Source: Odontocerum albicorne (Eukaryota; Arthropoda; Insecta; Trichoptera; Odontoceridae). From it: a stretch of DNA of 64,000 nt. The position numbers and the translations under genes were made by a program. Location: the NCBI GenBank assembly GCA_949825065.1, contig OX463849.1, forward strand, positions 33,034,043 to 33,098,042, read 5' to 3'. Shown here piece after piece: positions 12,760 to 24,790 of the stretch. Under the pieces are notes generated by a model, which saw nothing but the letters and a program-made list of their open reading frames with translations, was not told the DNA's origin and ran no database searches. The stretch's first letter is position 1; each line of letters opens with the position of its first letter.

Positions 12760-12905
12760 TAATTTTATTTATTTTTTACTTTGTAATTTGTTTTATCAAA
12801 CACTGTTTTACTTTGTAATTTGTTTTATCAAACACAGTGTTTGAAAAAATGAATGAAAGGGTATTTAAACCTCTACAATGTTAATGCATGCATTAACTAT
12901 AAATA
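12760..12905. mobile_element. Collapsed foldback element copy
   Basis: TTTGTAATTTGTTTTATCAA with ACACTGTTTTAC occurs twice in direct order, then CACAGTGTTTGA..., and AAACCTCTACAATGTTAATG with a nearby TAACTATAAATA. These are the outer parts of the foldback family seen complete at 37,740-38,000 and 50,549-50,948. The inner arms are missing. Confidence 0.6.
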
Positions 12906-12950
12906 CAAATATTTTTTACTATATTATGTTATAACATAAATTTCAACTTC

Positions 12951-13106
12951 CAGTTTCAGTCCATTATATACTCATACGTGTATAATTAATATGCCCACGC
13001 ATCAGTTTCAGTCCATTATATACTCATACGTGTATAATTAATATGCCCACGCATCAGTTTCAGTCCATTATATACTCATACGTGTATAATTAATATGCCC
13101 ACGCAT
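12951..13106. repeat. Tandem repeat, 52 bp x 3
   Basis: Units start at 12,951, 13,003 and 13,055 with CAGTTTCAGTCCATTATATA and end CCCACGCAT. The three copies look identical, so the expansion is recent. Each unit includes ACTCATACGTGTATAAT. Confidence 0.95.
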
Positions 13107-13319
13107 CATCCGATTTATAGTATCTTCATCAATAGAAAAAAATAAAGTTACGGGTAAAAAAACATTCATACCATTGAACCATCTATATTTTGGAGTAGGC
13201 ATGGATAACCGATCACCGCGCCTTTCTAGCCACAAACATTGCTCTCGCCTTGTCCATACCTAAGGCAAGAACAATGTTTATCATACGTGGTGTTCTGTTT
13301 CTTATATTTCTCACTTTTC

Positions 13320-14060
13320 CACTACTTAAAATTTCTCTACATTTCGTTCCACTCTTTCCTCAGTGAGCTTATTTATTCCTTGCTTTTAGTTAATTTCAGA
13401 CATGTATAATATATTTGTTCCTTAAACCTTTTGTAACTCATACTTTCAATGTATCAAACCATCTTTCATAAATTATCACTCGACAATTTTTCGTATCTGC
13501 ATATCTTACCTTTATTCTTCTTCTACTGAGTCCAAGCTTCACTTTCAAACGTTGTCAAGTTGGGTGCCAACAAACACTATGTTTTTGATATTTTTGCTAC
13601 TTTTAACACATTGAGGTTATCTTTTACATTCAGTACTACGTTTACTTTGTCCTCCCATCGCTACCCGTCTTTCAATGCCCCTTTAAACTCACCTATCACA
13701 CGTAAACATACTATACAGATAACAAAACTCATCTACTCATTCTAGTTTCTCTGAGTTAACCCATATATCGCAAGTTCTACAACAATAGTCGTCGATTTCG
13801 CTTCATTCCATTTTATTAGACATTTCTCGTATAGCTCACTTATCACATCTTATAAATCGCCTTCATTCTCAGTAAGCATAATTATATCATCAGCATACAG
13901 AAGCTCACTTACATTCATTTATTTTAAATCACGCACACATGAATCTGTAAATAAATTAAACAACCAAGGTGAAATCAAACATCCTTGTTTTACACCTTTA
14001 GTCATTTTAAGCCACTCAGTATGTTTCCATTGACTCTTACATCACTCGAGTAAATCTATA
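13320..14060 (-). pseudogene. LINE reverse-transcriptase core fragment
   Basis: Minus-strand translation gives GVKQGCLISPWLFNLF (motif B region) at about 13,950-14,010, then SELLYADDIIMLTENE (motif C, catalytic YADD, about 13,866-13,912), then degenerate thumb sequence down to about 13,320. Stops interrupt it. It belongs to a LINE different from the 3.2-kb element (YADD instead of FADD). Upstream domains are missing. Confidence 0.75.
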
Positions 14061-14689
14061 GTCTTCGTACGAGTATTAACTCATCGTTTGAAATTATCGA
14101 AGTTTTTTTTCAAAGTTTTCTTGTAATGATTAATTTTATCAAAATAATTACGAGTGCAAGCGGGTCATCCGTAATTCGCGTGATAACAATTGCCAAACTC
14201 TTTTTTGAGCAATTCTTACTTCCTGCAACTCTCACGCGCATTTTCCCATATAAATAGATCCCGCTGCGGGAGACTCGACCCGTCACAATAAAGCCATATG
14301 TCGGATTCTGTTCTATCTCTTCATCTCCATTGTCTAAATGAATTAACTGTTTTCCCAGAAACTGGCAAAAATATGCACCCATTCATTGCAACTGTCGCCA
14401 GATTGCAAACTGAACCTTTTCTCCCATTTCTGCGATATCATAATCAGATTTGATTATTATAATATGACAAGTATTGTGTATTTAGCTTTATAAAACGATT
14501 ATTTTATCATTTTTCTGGATGTTCACTCGAGATAGTGCATAGTGGTTTGAAAAGTTTAAAACATATTTCATAAAGGTAAACGGAAAATACGTGAATAGAT
14601 TCCTCTCAATGGAATAGTAGAATATCAAAAGTAGCAAAAATGACAATACATAGTTGTGAGTTGGTGCCCACCTTGGTGAATTGGAGTGA

Positions 14690-15125
14690 AGTTTGGACTT
14701 GAGCAAATAATAATAAAATTAAGATTAATGCTGTGGAGATGCGTGCAGTAAGAAAACTGTGGTGTGTCAATATATGAAAGAAGGTGCTGCAATGAAGACA
14801 TCCGAAATTAAACCATGAATAAAATAGACGTTTTAAGTAAAATGAAGAAAACGTTACGTCAATACGGTTTGGGCATGTAGAGAAAATGAATGACAAATGA
14901 GTACACAAGTCAAAAGTGTATGGTATGCGTGGTAGAAGTAGACCAAGGAAAACAAGGCTCGATCAAGTTAGCCAGATTTTCAAAGAAGGTGAACTGAGAA
15001 GTATTAATATTAGAATATTGTATGAATGTGGAGAAAGCGAAAGATGCGTGCATGGATTGAAAATTATGGAGATATGTTATTTCGATCTACCCTACAAGGG
15101 GCACGGTGTGATATCTAGTATGTGA
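14690..15125 (+). pseudogene. LINE reverse-transcriptase C-terminal fragment
   Basis: The plus strand reads KINAVEMRAVRKLWCVN, then RQYGLGM..., then in an open frame (14,916-15,125) YGMRGRSRPRKTRLDQV and a segment ending in CYFDLPYKGHGVIS. The A(V)EM..RR and GRGRPRKTW-DQV blocks are the usual LINE C-terminal landmarks. The final CCCTACAAGGGGCACGGTGT recurs in altered form at 32,980-33,010 and 60,770-60,790. Confidence 0.65.
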
Positions 15126-15690
15126 ATAATAGAAATATTCTACTTATTACATAGTTTTGTTGATAAATATTACACTCATTCTAGATTTCAATTTCGTTTC
15201 GTTTTCATATTTCGTTTCAATTCGTTTTCTTTAATTTCGTATTTGAATCTCATAAATTTATTTAAGATTATGCACTCTTCAGTTCTTCGGTCATATATTA
15301 CGTAACGAAGGCATGGAGAGGCTCATGGTACTGACAATGTGGAGGTTTGCAAGAGAAAAGTTTCCATTTGCGCTGAAACGAACACTTGAAGAGTACTAAG
15401 GGCTTGCATTTCCACAGGCTCTTCGAACAACTGAATGCTAAGAGAGAATTTGCACAACGTAAAGCGATTCTATTGTGAGTTACTTTTCTCTCAGCATTGA
15501 GGTCACGACGCAGAATCATGTTTGTAAAGTTTGTATTTTTTTGTGTTTTAATTGTTGAACAATATTTTGTTTGTTGTACTCGTAGCAAGAGCAATTGTTG
15601 AAAACTCTTCGTCAAATTGGCAAATTATTTATGTTAAAACCTATATAAGATTTATTTTCATCACCATTTTGTCATGTAGCTCATGACTGA
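15126..15690. other. Non-coding stretch
   Basis: Includes a short CGTTTCGTTTTCATATTTCG / TTTCAATTCGTTTTC degenerate repeat at 15,190-15,245. A minus-strand chance ORF at 15,298-15,615 has no recognisable domain. Confidence 0.4.
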
Positions 15691-16395
15691 GCATCGTGAC
15701 TCCCATGACAGCCCTTGACGACTTCTCTATTTTCATCTCTGCACTCCCTAGTTCTAAGGGAAGTTATTAAAGGTAGTCATGTTGCGTGTTTTACTTGGCC
15801 AGTCTAAGGCATTAGGACTTCTCTTGTGCGTCATCCTTCCATGCTTCCAGTGACCACAAGCCTCTCCAAACTGTCTCCTTGATCACGAGCAATGTGCTCA
15901 AATAATTGAACGACTCGTCGAAGGCATGTTGTCGACAATCAGTCGGTGATTCTCAGTTATTCGAGAATGGAGGGGTTAGTTCGCCTTTTTGTCCATGGAA
16001 TTAGGCAAGGCACAATTAGTTTAACATGTTTCTTATTTCTCTTAAGTTGTGGTTTGTTATCATCAAAACTGCTTCTCTTAAGATGTTGACTCCCAGTTAT
16101 CCTAGCATACTTTTGAAGGACGACTGCCAGGAAATCACTGATGTATTACCATGTAGAAAACTCTTGGACTATCCATCCTTTCTACATGACCTCGCCAGTG
16201 TCTTCTATAGTTTCTACTACATCTCACAATATCTTCTATTTATTGTATACGGGAGCTTCAAACTCTATCTCTTTAGTGGTTTAAAGTGGTTCTGAGAGTT
16301 TTTATTTCATTTCGCCAATATGATTTGTTTGGGTAGCTTTTACGGAGACTACCTTTGTACAATCCAGCTCAATTGCAATATTTCCATGTATCTAG
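15690..16395 (-). pseudogene. LINE 3' segment, paralogue of 49,082-49,795
   Basis: About 700 bp matching 49,082-49,795 with small differences along the whole length; for example CTCTTAAGATGTTGACTCCC and CTCGCCAGTGTCTTCTATAG are identical. Minus-strand translation gives a WRGHVERMD-like block followed by RVFYMV, the landmark after the RT domain of LINEs. Stops are present in both copies, so both are dead. Confidence 0.65.
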
Positions 16396-16454
16396 AGATG
16401 GTTACTCAATTTATTTACTTAGATTCCAGTGTTATCAACAATGAATGATGCGAG

Positions 16455-16660
16455 GCTGAGGTGAAAAGAAGAACTGGAATGTTGAAAAAGGCGATTTCAA
16501 AGCTGGAAAAGTTACGGAAGAGTAAAACCACCATCATCACGACGAAATTGGGCCTCATTAAGTTTCTTGTCTTCGTAATATTTGTGTATGGCGCGAAGAC
16601 TTGAACTCTGAGAGCAAGCAAGAAACGTACAATAGACGTATTTGAAATGTGGCGGTAAAA
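16455..16660 (+). pseudogene. LINE reverse-transcriptase C-terminal fragment
   Basis: The plus strand reads KSKTTIITTKLGLIKFLVF, then FVYGAKT (stop) TLRASKKRTID and VFEMWR. This corresponds to the TKLRLVKALVFPI..YGCETWTL...AFEMW landmark of LINEs. One in-frame stop replaces the Trp of the ETW block. Confidence 0.65.
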
Positions 16661-17284
16661 ATTTATAACAATACTCCATTTTAATAAAAATATATTATTT
16701 TCGAAATTCGAATAATAATTTATATTTGCCATCGAAAAATATTTGTTTATTCTTCCATTTAAATTGCCTTGTTAAAGCATATAGCAGCTGACTTGATTTT
16801 TTTGATCGCGTTGCCCAGAGAACAACATACTTTTATAGGTTCTTTTTGAAAAATGCCCTTAGCTACCTTCTGTTGCAGGACTTGAAGGCAGATCCTTCTG
16901 TGTGTCAGATGGTGAGTTTAGTTAATTGATGATAAATTCACCCTTATTAAAATCTTTTGAAGGATTTAACCCTTTGATTGGTAGTTTAAATAAATAAATT
17001 GTTTAACGCTTTATTTTTCGGCATAAAATGGATAAATTGAGTATTATGGTTTGGTTAATTTTTTTAACAAAGTATTAATTTTTTACAAACGTCAAATATA
17101 ATTTTCGATATTTTCTTTTTTTATTGCATATCGTAAAGTCGATCTTATCAATATCGACATTCAGCCATCTGGTACCCCTCATCACATATGTGGTGGTAAC
17201 TCGGGATTTGAACCCACGAATATTAAAACAAAAAGAACGTCAGGCAGCTATAGCAACGCCCGGGCGAACCATGTACAACCCTTT
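16661..17284. other. Non-coding stretch
   Basis: AT-rich, no supported gene. GGGATTTGAACCCACGAA at about 17,201-17,218 looks like an inverted B box, but no A box accompanies it. Confidence 0.4.
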
Positions 17285-17485
17285 CTTTCTATACAGTACA
17301 ACCTTGTGTGATTATTAACATGTGGCAATTTCATACAACCAACCAGAAAGGTGTTTATAATGCCTTAAGTGAAAACCAGAATGTGTTTTGTAAATAACCG
17401 GGTTCCAGCGGGAGTCGAACTCGTAACCCCCGGATTGGAAGACAGGCGTCTTACAAACCAGGGCAGGAAGGTCGTCTATTTCTTC
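17285..17485 (-). repeat. SINE family 1 copy, minus strand
   Basis: Nearly complete. The head (17,400-17,480) carries the inverted B box GGGTTCCAGCGGGAGTCGAA and the A-box region CTTACAAACCAGGGCAGGAA. The body CCTTAAGTGAAAACCAGAA and tail CAACCAACCAGAAAGG with ATGTGGCAATTTCATAC follow the shared order, ending at TACAGTACAACCTTG. Confidence 0.75.
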
Positions 17486-20400
17486 ATCTTGTAAAAATGC
17501 AATGGTTTTTAAAATAACATGAAATCTATTTGAAGTGTTTCAAATTGAGCTTTATCAGTAGCAAATTAAAATTATTCTAAATCTACACAAACAAGTGTTT
17601 GAATGAATTTTTTTTTGCTTAACATAACGAAGGTAAAAATGCAACAAAATATGAGATACGGCGCTGGTGATGTATGCTGAGGAGATATTGAATGGCTTCG
17701 CACCCCAATGTGTCCATCATCCAATTACTTGGATTTCTGGACATACTGTTCACAATTTATCTGCGTCTTGTATTCCAGTTCTTTGGCAACATAGCAAGCA
17801 GAGGAGAGGGAAATTAGGAAATACTCTGTGAAGAAATAACATGGCAAAGATCGACCACCAATCCGGTCGACTGAATTTGTCAGGAATGGAACAGGGTCGT
17901 CTAAGAAACCCAAAATAGGGGCAGATGGGCAAATTTGGACTGACGGATACGAGCAATCACGACCTTCAGTCATGAGGAATCAGCTAAGAAGCAAATTAAC
18001 ATTTTTATAATTTTTATGCGTAAAACTACAATTCATGTTTAAATTGATTTCCTCCTTGTTAACATTTAAATAATTCAAGGAGATTTCGTTATAGATTCTG
18101 GTGATAAACTTTCATTAAAAAGAATTTGACTTTACTGTGGTCAATAAATTTTATTTAGGTACAATCAACTCAATTTTCAACATGAAAATAAAATGCATTA
18201 TATGCAAAATAACTCTAACATATTAATTATATTTGAGAATATTCTGAAACCACCCTCTTATTTATCTTCATAAAGCCACCTTGCAAAAAAATTAACTCTC
18301 GGTTTCCACTTGCTGCTTCCGGCGAAGGGGGGCTGCGATTTGAATTTTGGAATCAATTAAATTGTCCAATGCAGGGAACTTCCGGTTCAATATGGATGAA
18401 AAATTATACCAACCCCTTGTTGTAATAAAAGCAAAACAAATTTAATCTTACCGTGCAAAAAAGAGAGCGAATCGGTTCGCTGAATGAGATTTAAAATACG
18501 CGTCGTGCATTTTATTAAAACATTTTATTCTATGTGTTGAAGTTTGCTTAGTTTGTATGTAATTTTGTAAAAGTTTATTTTAAAATAAAAAACAGATCTT
18601 TCGTAATTTATCATCTCTATTTATCCAAATCATCGTGATGTTCCTTTTACCCTCTTACTATCAATATCCACTTAAGTAATTAATTTATTTCATCATTACT
18701 CTTTCTTTCACAAATTTCCACATTGTATGCTTCTCCATAACATTAGTTATACTTTCATACACGTATTTATTCTACTAAGTTCTAGTTTTACATTTTTTAT
18801 TTATTTATTTAACAGTTGATACAGGTTCAACACGATCGATTTTTTCAAATTATTGAGAATCTAAATACACAATAATAACAACATGAATAATGCTACTTAT
18901 GCATCCCTGAGAAGTGATTTGGATATGCCAATAAAGTTATTCAAGGAGTCGAGTCCTCAATGTATGTTATCTACCGAGATATGAAAGATATCGATATCTG
19001 AAAATTCATTCAACAAGGTCATTCCGTGTGCGAGTGGGCACTAACATAATTTCATGTACCCATAGTAATTTTTGATACAGCTCGATTATTGTGACTATAT
19101 TACGTTACATAATCTGATAATACGTTCAATAAAAATTAATCATTTATCATTTTCAATAAAACGAAATAATTTAAACAATCTCAAAATAAAATATAAAATA
19201 CTAAAAAGCATAGGTAATTCAAAAAGGATCTTATTAATTAGTAGCATCGTAAAACAGACAGACACTAATATTTCATTTAATTCGACAGTCGTCCAAAAAG
19301 GTACAGCCAACATCTGTCTCGCTAAAAACACACAAATAACAACAATATCTACAAAAATAGTGCGAAAGCATACGGTCCAAAAAACCCAAAAGCAGAGAAG
19401 AGAGAGGAAATGATAAAAAAGGAAGATGTTGCACCCATAAAATGAAACAGAGATGAAGACGAAAGGTGAGCCATGGATACAGAACTAGGTAAAGAATTAA
19501 GAAAGATACCTGGGTTCAGAACATCTGCTACAAAGGTCCAACATAAGGCCGTCAGTTGCTTCGTATACTGTTAATCGTTTCAGTACCAAATGCAGCTCCA
19601 AGGACTAATAAGAGTCTGCATTATACTGTTTTGTTTCAAGGATATATTTTGGTATTGTAATAAATATGACAGTAAAGATTTATTATGATTGTGTTCTTTT
19701 ATTATTACGCAACTCAGGTGAAATTCACTATGTATGTACTCGTATATATGAAGCCTGAAAAGAACCTCGATATATAAGGTGGAAACATGTGTCACATTGA
19801 TAAATTTAAAAAGTGGACTAAATAAATGTGTATTTGTTAAATAATAAAAAAAATTATATACGATCATATAAAAATATCCAGTCATAAATTTCCATTATTT
19901 TTGTTATACTCGTATCTCTTGTCATGATTCATAGTATTTTTCATTATTGAAAGCTTCTCAATCAACTCCATAATGTAAATAAATACATAAAAAATATTAA
20001 ACATTCTTTCACCAGAGTTATCACTGGTGTGGGGGTTTACAAGAGTAAGATCCGATCCACCTTTTCGTTATGAACTCAGGCTTTCGAACCATTCTATATA
20101 AAGGTGGACCAGTCAGGCATTTCATTTCAGACTAGTCCATTTCATATATACTCGTATATCGGTTTCGCTCAACGAGCATCTACAAATTGATAATTAAAAA
20201 AAAATTGATTTACAATATTTTTAATAAATTTTTCTAATTGCTCATATTATTGTTACTTTAATTTCCAGATTCTACTCCATCTTCTTCTTACACGCATATT
20301 ATTAACCTTAGTTTTTATTATTCTACAATGATTAGAAAAAATACCACACAATGTTCCTAGATAAGAGATTTAGGTATGAAGGTGTATGAGATGGTGCTGA

Positions 20401-20750
20401 AGCACCTTGAGGACATCTGTCACCTGGCAGTACTCAGTCGTCATGTGGAAGCAACTGTCGCAGGATGCGGGACCTAGGTAACGGGACCCAGGACCAAATC
20501 CAACTTGATTGATGTTTCTTTTACTATTTTACAGAGACGAACTCATAAATATATTAATTTTAAAGTCAATTGATTAGGAGACAAATATACTCGTAAATAT
20601 AGCTTTGGTTTGAGAAAATCTTCTACAAGGTGTAACTGCTTGTGAGCAGGCAACAACACTAGTAAATGTCTAAAACTTATTATCGACGAACTCTTAAACA
20701 AGGCAAGACATCTTTTGTTTTGAGGCGTTCTCGGTTCTTCGTATCAATTC
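17486..20750. other. Long non-coding stretch
   Basis: About 3.2 kb with no convincing gene. A minus-strand ORF at 17,725-17,973 (82 codons from ATG) sits in locally less AT-rich sequence, but I recognise no domain. ORFs around 19,072-19,413 are AT-driven. Several TACTCGTA motifs occur (19,738, 19,905, 20,150, 20,588). Confidence 0.45.
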
Positions 20751-20752
20751 TT

Positions 20753-20970
20753 TAAGATCTTTCGGAGTGTTGTAGCCCGTGCTTTGGCTTATGATGCCAA
20801 TGTTTCGAAAACGTTACCGTTTTCATCTTCAAGACTCATAAGATCCAAAGTTAATTAGTTAATCTTCAAGATCCAAAGTTAATTAAAAAAACTTTAATGA
20901 AAACGGCAACGTTTTCGAAATGTTGACATTAAAAGCCAAATCATGTAGTAAAACACTCAGAAAGATCTTA
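20753..20970. mobile_element. Foldback/MITE-like inverted repeat, ~74-bp arms
   Basis: The left arm (20,753-20,826) TAAGATCTTTCGGAGTGTTG...TTTCGAAAACGTTACCGTTT pairs with the right arm (20,897-20,970) AAACGGCAACGTTTTCGAAA...ACACTCAGAAAGATCTTA with scattered mismatches. The ~70-bp loop holds GATCCAAAGTTAATTA twice. No ORF. Confidence 0.7.
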
Positions 20971-21983
20971 TAACATATAATGCAACTGGAACTCTTTTTT
21001 GGGTGTCATCGGGAATAGAACCTGAAACAACCCAATTGTGTTATAGTATGAAAATAGACTCATTTAAAAATATGCATATAAGGTTAAGTAATCAAATTTA
21101 TTTTCATGACCATAAAAATTTGTCATTACGAGTACAAGGTTAATTTTTTAGTAGTCAATTAACATATATTAAAATCTATGTTAAAAAATAAGTTAAGTTT
21201 TACAAATTATGTAGAACGTAAATCAATAATATCACAAATAATCAAATGTTCCATAATGTCAATTTGCGACCCAGTACTACCCTGCTCGGATGACCGATTT
21301 AAGACGAACAGCTTGCGTTTCAGAGCCATTTGTCTTATTCCGATATAATTTGAGATAAAGATATTTAATAACTCAATTTCGTATGTATGTTGTGAATTCA
21401 AAGCGACAGCCTGATGAAATTAAAATAATCACATTTTAAAAAATCTATCAAATAATTGGGTCATGTTTTCCAAGGTATGGGATGTAATCTTTTGAAGTGA
21501 AATTATAGTATCTTGAAGTGAAAGTGAAATAAATATTCAAATATTAATATTTTTGGCCACTTACTGTATGCACCTGAGCGGTCTGCAAATTCGCCATCAA
21601 CTGAAGTTCAAGACAAGTTAATATGCGAATGTGTAATGATCAAACATTATAAAATCGATTGTACTTACGTACATGTGTAACATTAGGTATTATCATAGTT
21701 ACTGTTTAATATTTATGATTTAATTAAAAGTTTGTCTTTTTTTAAATAAGCAATCCAACCAAAATAGTATGATTTGTGCCACCAAATTAAAGTCATGAAT
21801 CAATTATACTCGTATGGATCAATATAATAAAAACAATTTTAAAATTGAAGATTCTAGATAAAAATTAGTTTGAACTGATTAAGCTTAAAAAATTTACAAT
21901 CAATCTATAAATGGAAAAGTTCTTCGAAGAAAGTAGAAACGCAACATTCATTGGGTGCCACCAAAATATGGTTTTTAGTAAAT

Positions 21984-22047
21984 CGAAGGACAACCGAAGA
22001 ATACACGGTCTATAGTCTCTTACCATGTATTTTTCGGTTGTCCTTCG
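21984..22047. repeat. Inverted repeat, 22-bp arms
   Basis: CGAAGGACAACCGAAGAATA (21,984-22,003) pairs with TATTTTTCGGTTGTCCTTCG (22,028-22,047) with one mismatch around a ~24-bp loop. It could be the remains of a small palindromic transposon or form a hairpin if transcribed. Confidence 0.8.
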
Positions 22048-22727
22048 TGAAATAGATTTGATTGAAATTTCAGATTGAAATGCCATATGAATGTCACGTT
22101 TCTTGTGTCTTCGTCTAACTTTTCCACTTATAGATCGATTGTTAAATTGTTGAAAATTTAAATTGTCATTTCACTTTTTTTTGGAATTACATTGACTCAT
22201 ATAATTGCTTAATCAGTTGCCAAGTGACTTTAATTTGATGGCGCAAATCATCCTAGTTTTGGTGGATTATCTAACATATGGTAAAAAAAAGCCTTAACTA
22301 TTACAATTAGAATAATATTTTTATTATTGTGTATCATCATCAGCTTACATTGCATAATGACTTGAATTTAATGACACAAAACATCCTAGATTGGGTCGAT
22401 TGCCTATTATCAAAATTATAAGATGGCTGCAAAAAGCGTTACGGAGTCTAAAAGGAAGAGACGATCGCGTCAATCACCACGAGCAAGCGAGACTAAAGAA
22501 GCAGCAACACAATAATATGAAGCAGTACAAACACAAACATGGCGTCATCTATAAAACAAAATTTACTTCCGTCATTATTGACTAGTAGTATTATATTAAT
22601 GGAAAATATGTTTGCTATAAAGTGTAAGAAATAATATGCACCTGTCAATCAATTACACTTTTTTTTATTATTGTCAATATAAATCTAATTAGTATTCGAA
22701 TGTACTCCTTCGATATTTTACAAAACA

Positions 22728-22830
22728 CAGTCAAGTAATATTAATGTAAATTTAACAAAAATAGTCATGTAATATTAATGTAAATTTAACAAAAATATTC
22801 ATGTTATATTAATGTAAACTTTTGTTTTAT
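22728..22830. repeat. Tandem repeat, ~34 bp x 3
   Basis: Units of (A)GTCATGTAATATTAATGTAA followed by ATTTAACAAAAAT, the last slightly diverged. Confidence 0.8.
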
Positions 22831-23247
22831 TTAGCTCTTATAAAAATTAATATAGCTGGTTAAACACCTAAACAAAATATAAATCTAAATTTAAACAATT
22901 TACTCAACTATTGACAAATACTTATATGTTTATTTATTTTGTTTATATATTTATTAATGCTTATTAATAATATACACAATGGTTAATCAACGAAATATTA
23001 TGTATTAAAGAAGATCTCATGTCGCAACTTCCGGAAAATTTCAAAGCACTTTCTTCGATCATGACCAACAAACTCCAAACCACCCTCCAATAAAAATGTA
23101 TCTATATATTTATTTATCGCCGGTGTATAACGGATTTTTTCCAATAGAATGATGCAATGTGTTTGAGAGGAACGGTATCTACAGGGTACCATAAAACGGG
23201 ATATATATATTTTTTTACATACAGACTACCTGATTCTTGTCGTAGAA

Positions 23248-23372
23248 GTAAATAAAAAAATACATTTTCTCCGCAATATAATTACTTGTAAAAATACATT
23301 TTCTCCGCAATATAAATACATACCATTACTTGTCATGTAAGAAAATAAAATAAATACATTTTCTCCGCAAAA
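23248..23372. repeat. Interspersed short repeat ATACATTTTCTCCGCAA x 3
   Basis: The motif occurs at about 23,260, 23,293 and 23,352 with variable spacers that themselves repeat ATATAA and ACTTGT. Confidence 0.7.
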
Positions 23373-23779
23373 AAAGCGGATTGTACACTTGTCTGAGAAA
23401 GAAGAAGATTATTAAATATGATTTAATACCACACATGTGCTAAATTTTGGCGGAAGTCCTTTCATGTCCACCTGCACAGTATGGTAAGAGTACAGCATCC
23501 CACTATTTGCCCGCTTCCGGCGTCCAACAAGGTGTAAAACGTTTAAAAAATATTTTGAATCAGGGGGCGTTTAAAAAGTTCAATTTTGAAAAAAAAACGT
23601 TGTAACATATTAAAAATACGCCTTCTGTAAAATAAATTATTTTGTATTATTGAATTATTCGCAGCTATTTATTTTTACCCAGAAACTTAAATTACTGTAT
23701 GTGTCAAGTATAATATTTAATTGGGAACTAATAAAGGTGATAAAAGGCTTAAATAAGTCAAATAAATGTTGTAGAAATA

Positions 23780-24060
23780 CGTACACTGGAGAAGAATATA
23801 TGGGGTGACATTGTGTGACGTAAAACGGAATCGTGTGATTAGGGGTGAATTTAAGGCTGACGTGTTGCGTTAGATGACGAAGAATACTCTAAGATGTTTC
23901 GGGCATGTAAAATGAATGAATGAAGAAATACAATAAAACAAATATGCAATGCAAATGCGTGGTAAAGCAGACAATGGTTATTTAAAAGGTTGGCCACGGA
24001 GGTCGTCTGATAAATAACAACTGAAAAAAGGTCTTTCAGGAAGTGTGTGTTATAAAGTTA
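23780..24060 (+). pseudogene. Decayed LINE C-terminal fragment
   Basis: The plus strand gives a TLRCFGHVKMNE-like block and a MQMRGKADNG...GWPRRSSD stretch, the positions of the WFGHVERM and GRGRPR-W-D landmarks. Stops and small deletions are present. Confidence 0.5.
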
Positions 24061-24477
24061 CTTATAATATTCAGCATGTATCCATTGGAGTAAATTATTA
24101 AACATGAAAATACTATCTTTGCTGAACGCCCTTTTAACCTGAAAATGGCCTGTTTCTATATGTTTGTCTCTCAATGACAAAGTAGAAAATAAGCGTATTA
24201 AATATACAGATACAATATTGAAAACAAATATGAAAATATAAAAAGTCCATTTATTTTCTATCAAAAATTTCAAATTAATACAAAAACATTTGGGTTACCT
24301 ATAGTATGTAACATATTTGGAAGTCGCCTACTCTACGACAAAGGATACACTGCGGATATTCGATTAGTTGTTACAAAATCTAGAGCAGTCATTATGATTG
24401 CTCAGAACTCAGCCAACAATTTACTTGTTAACTGACCGTTTTTTTCCATATCGACAAATCTTTTATTTTTTTATTGA

Positions 24478-24790
24478 CAGGTGGGAATCTCTTCCAGCCA
24501 ACCAGACAAAAATAAAGGAGGTTACAAGGACATAAAAAAGTGATTTTTGAACAATATATAATACGTAGCAAAAGTATTAGTGAGATATCATCAATCAAAG
24601 GAAAAGGAAAGGATGGCTGAGAGAAAATAAAATCCAGAAATCAAACACGTTATGTTACTGACCTAAAAGTAAGAGTTTTTTCAGTCGCTTCTTAAAGCAT
24701 GCTTAAGACGGAGTGAGTCGTACATTGGTTAATATTTGGCTCTAGAGCATTATTGCATGAACAGTAAAGGACGACGTAAAAAAATAAAAG
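24478..24790 (-). repeat. SINE family 2 copy, minus strand
   Basis: Reading inward from the tail: GGGAATCTCTTCCAGCCAAC, GTGAGATATCATCAATCAAA, GGAAAAGGAAAGGATGGCTG, CAAACACGTTATGTTACTGA, and near the 5' end TGCATGAACAGTAAAGGACG. The same order occurs at 51,695-52,040 and, inverted, at 30,895-31,285, 56,742-57,082 and 61,170-61,447. Its last ~50 bp are like those of SINE family 1. Confidence 0.75.

Noticed and set aside
14110..14382. 90-codon minus-strand ORF
   Set aside because: Lies next to a decayed LINE and has no recognisable domain; probably chance or eroded repeat.
17725..17973. 82-codon minus-strand ORF with ATG
   Set aside because: No recognisable domain, no codon bias that I can judge, and an overlapping ORF in another frame of similar length.
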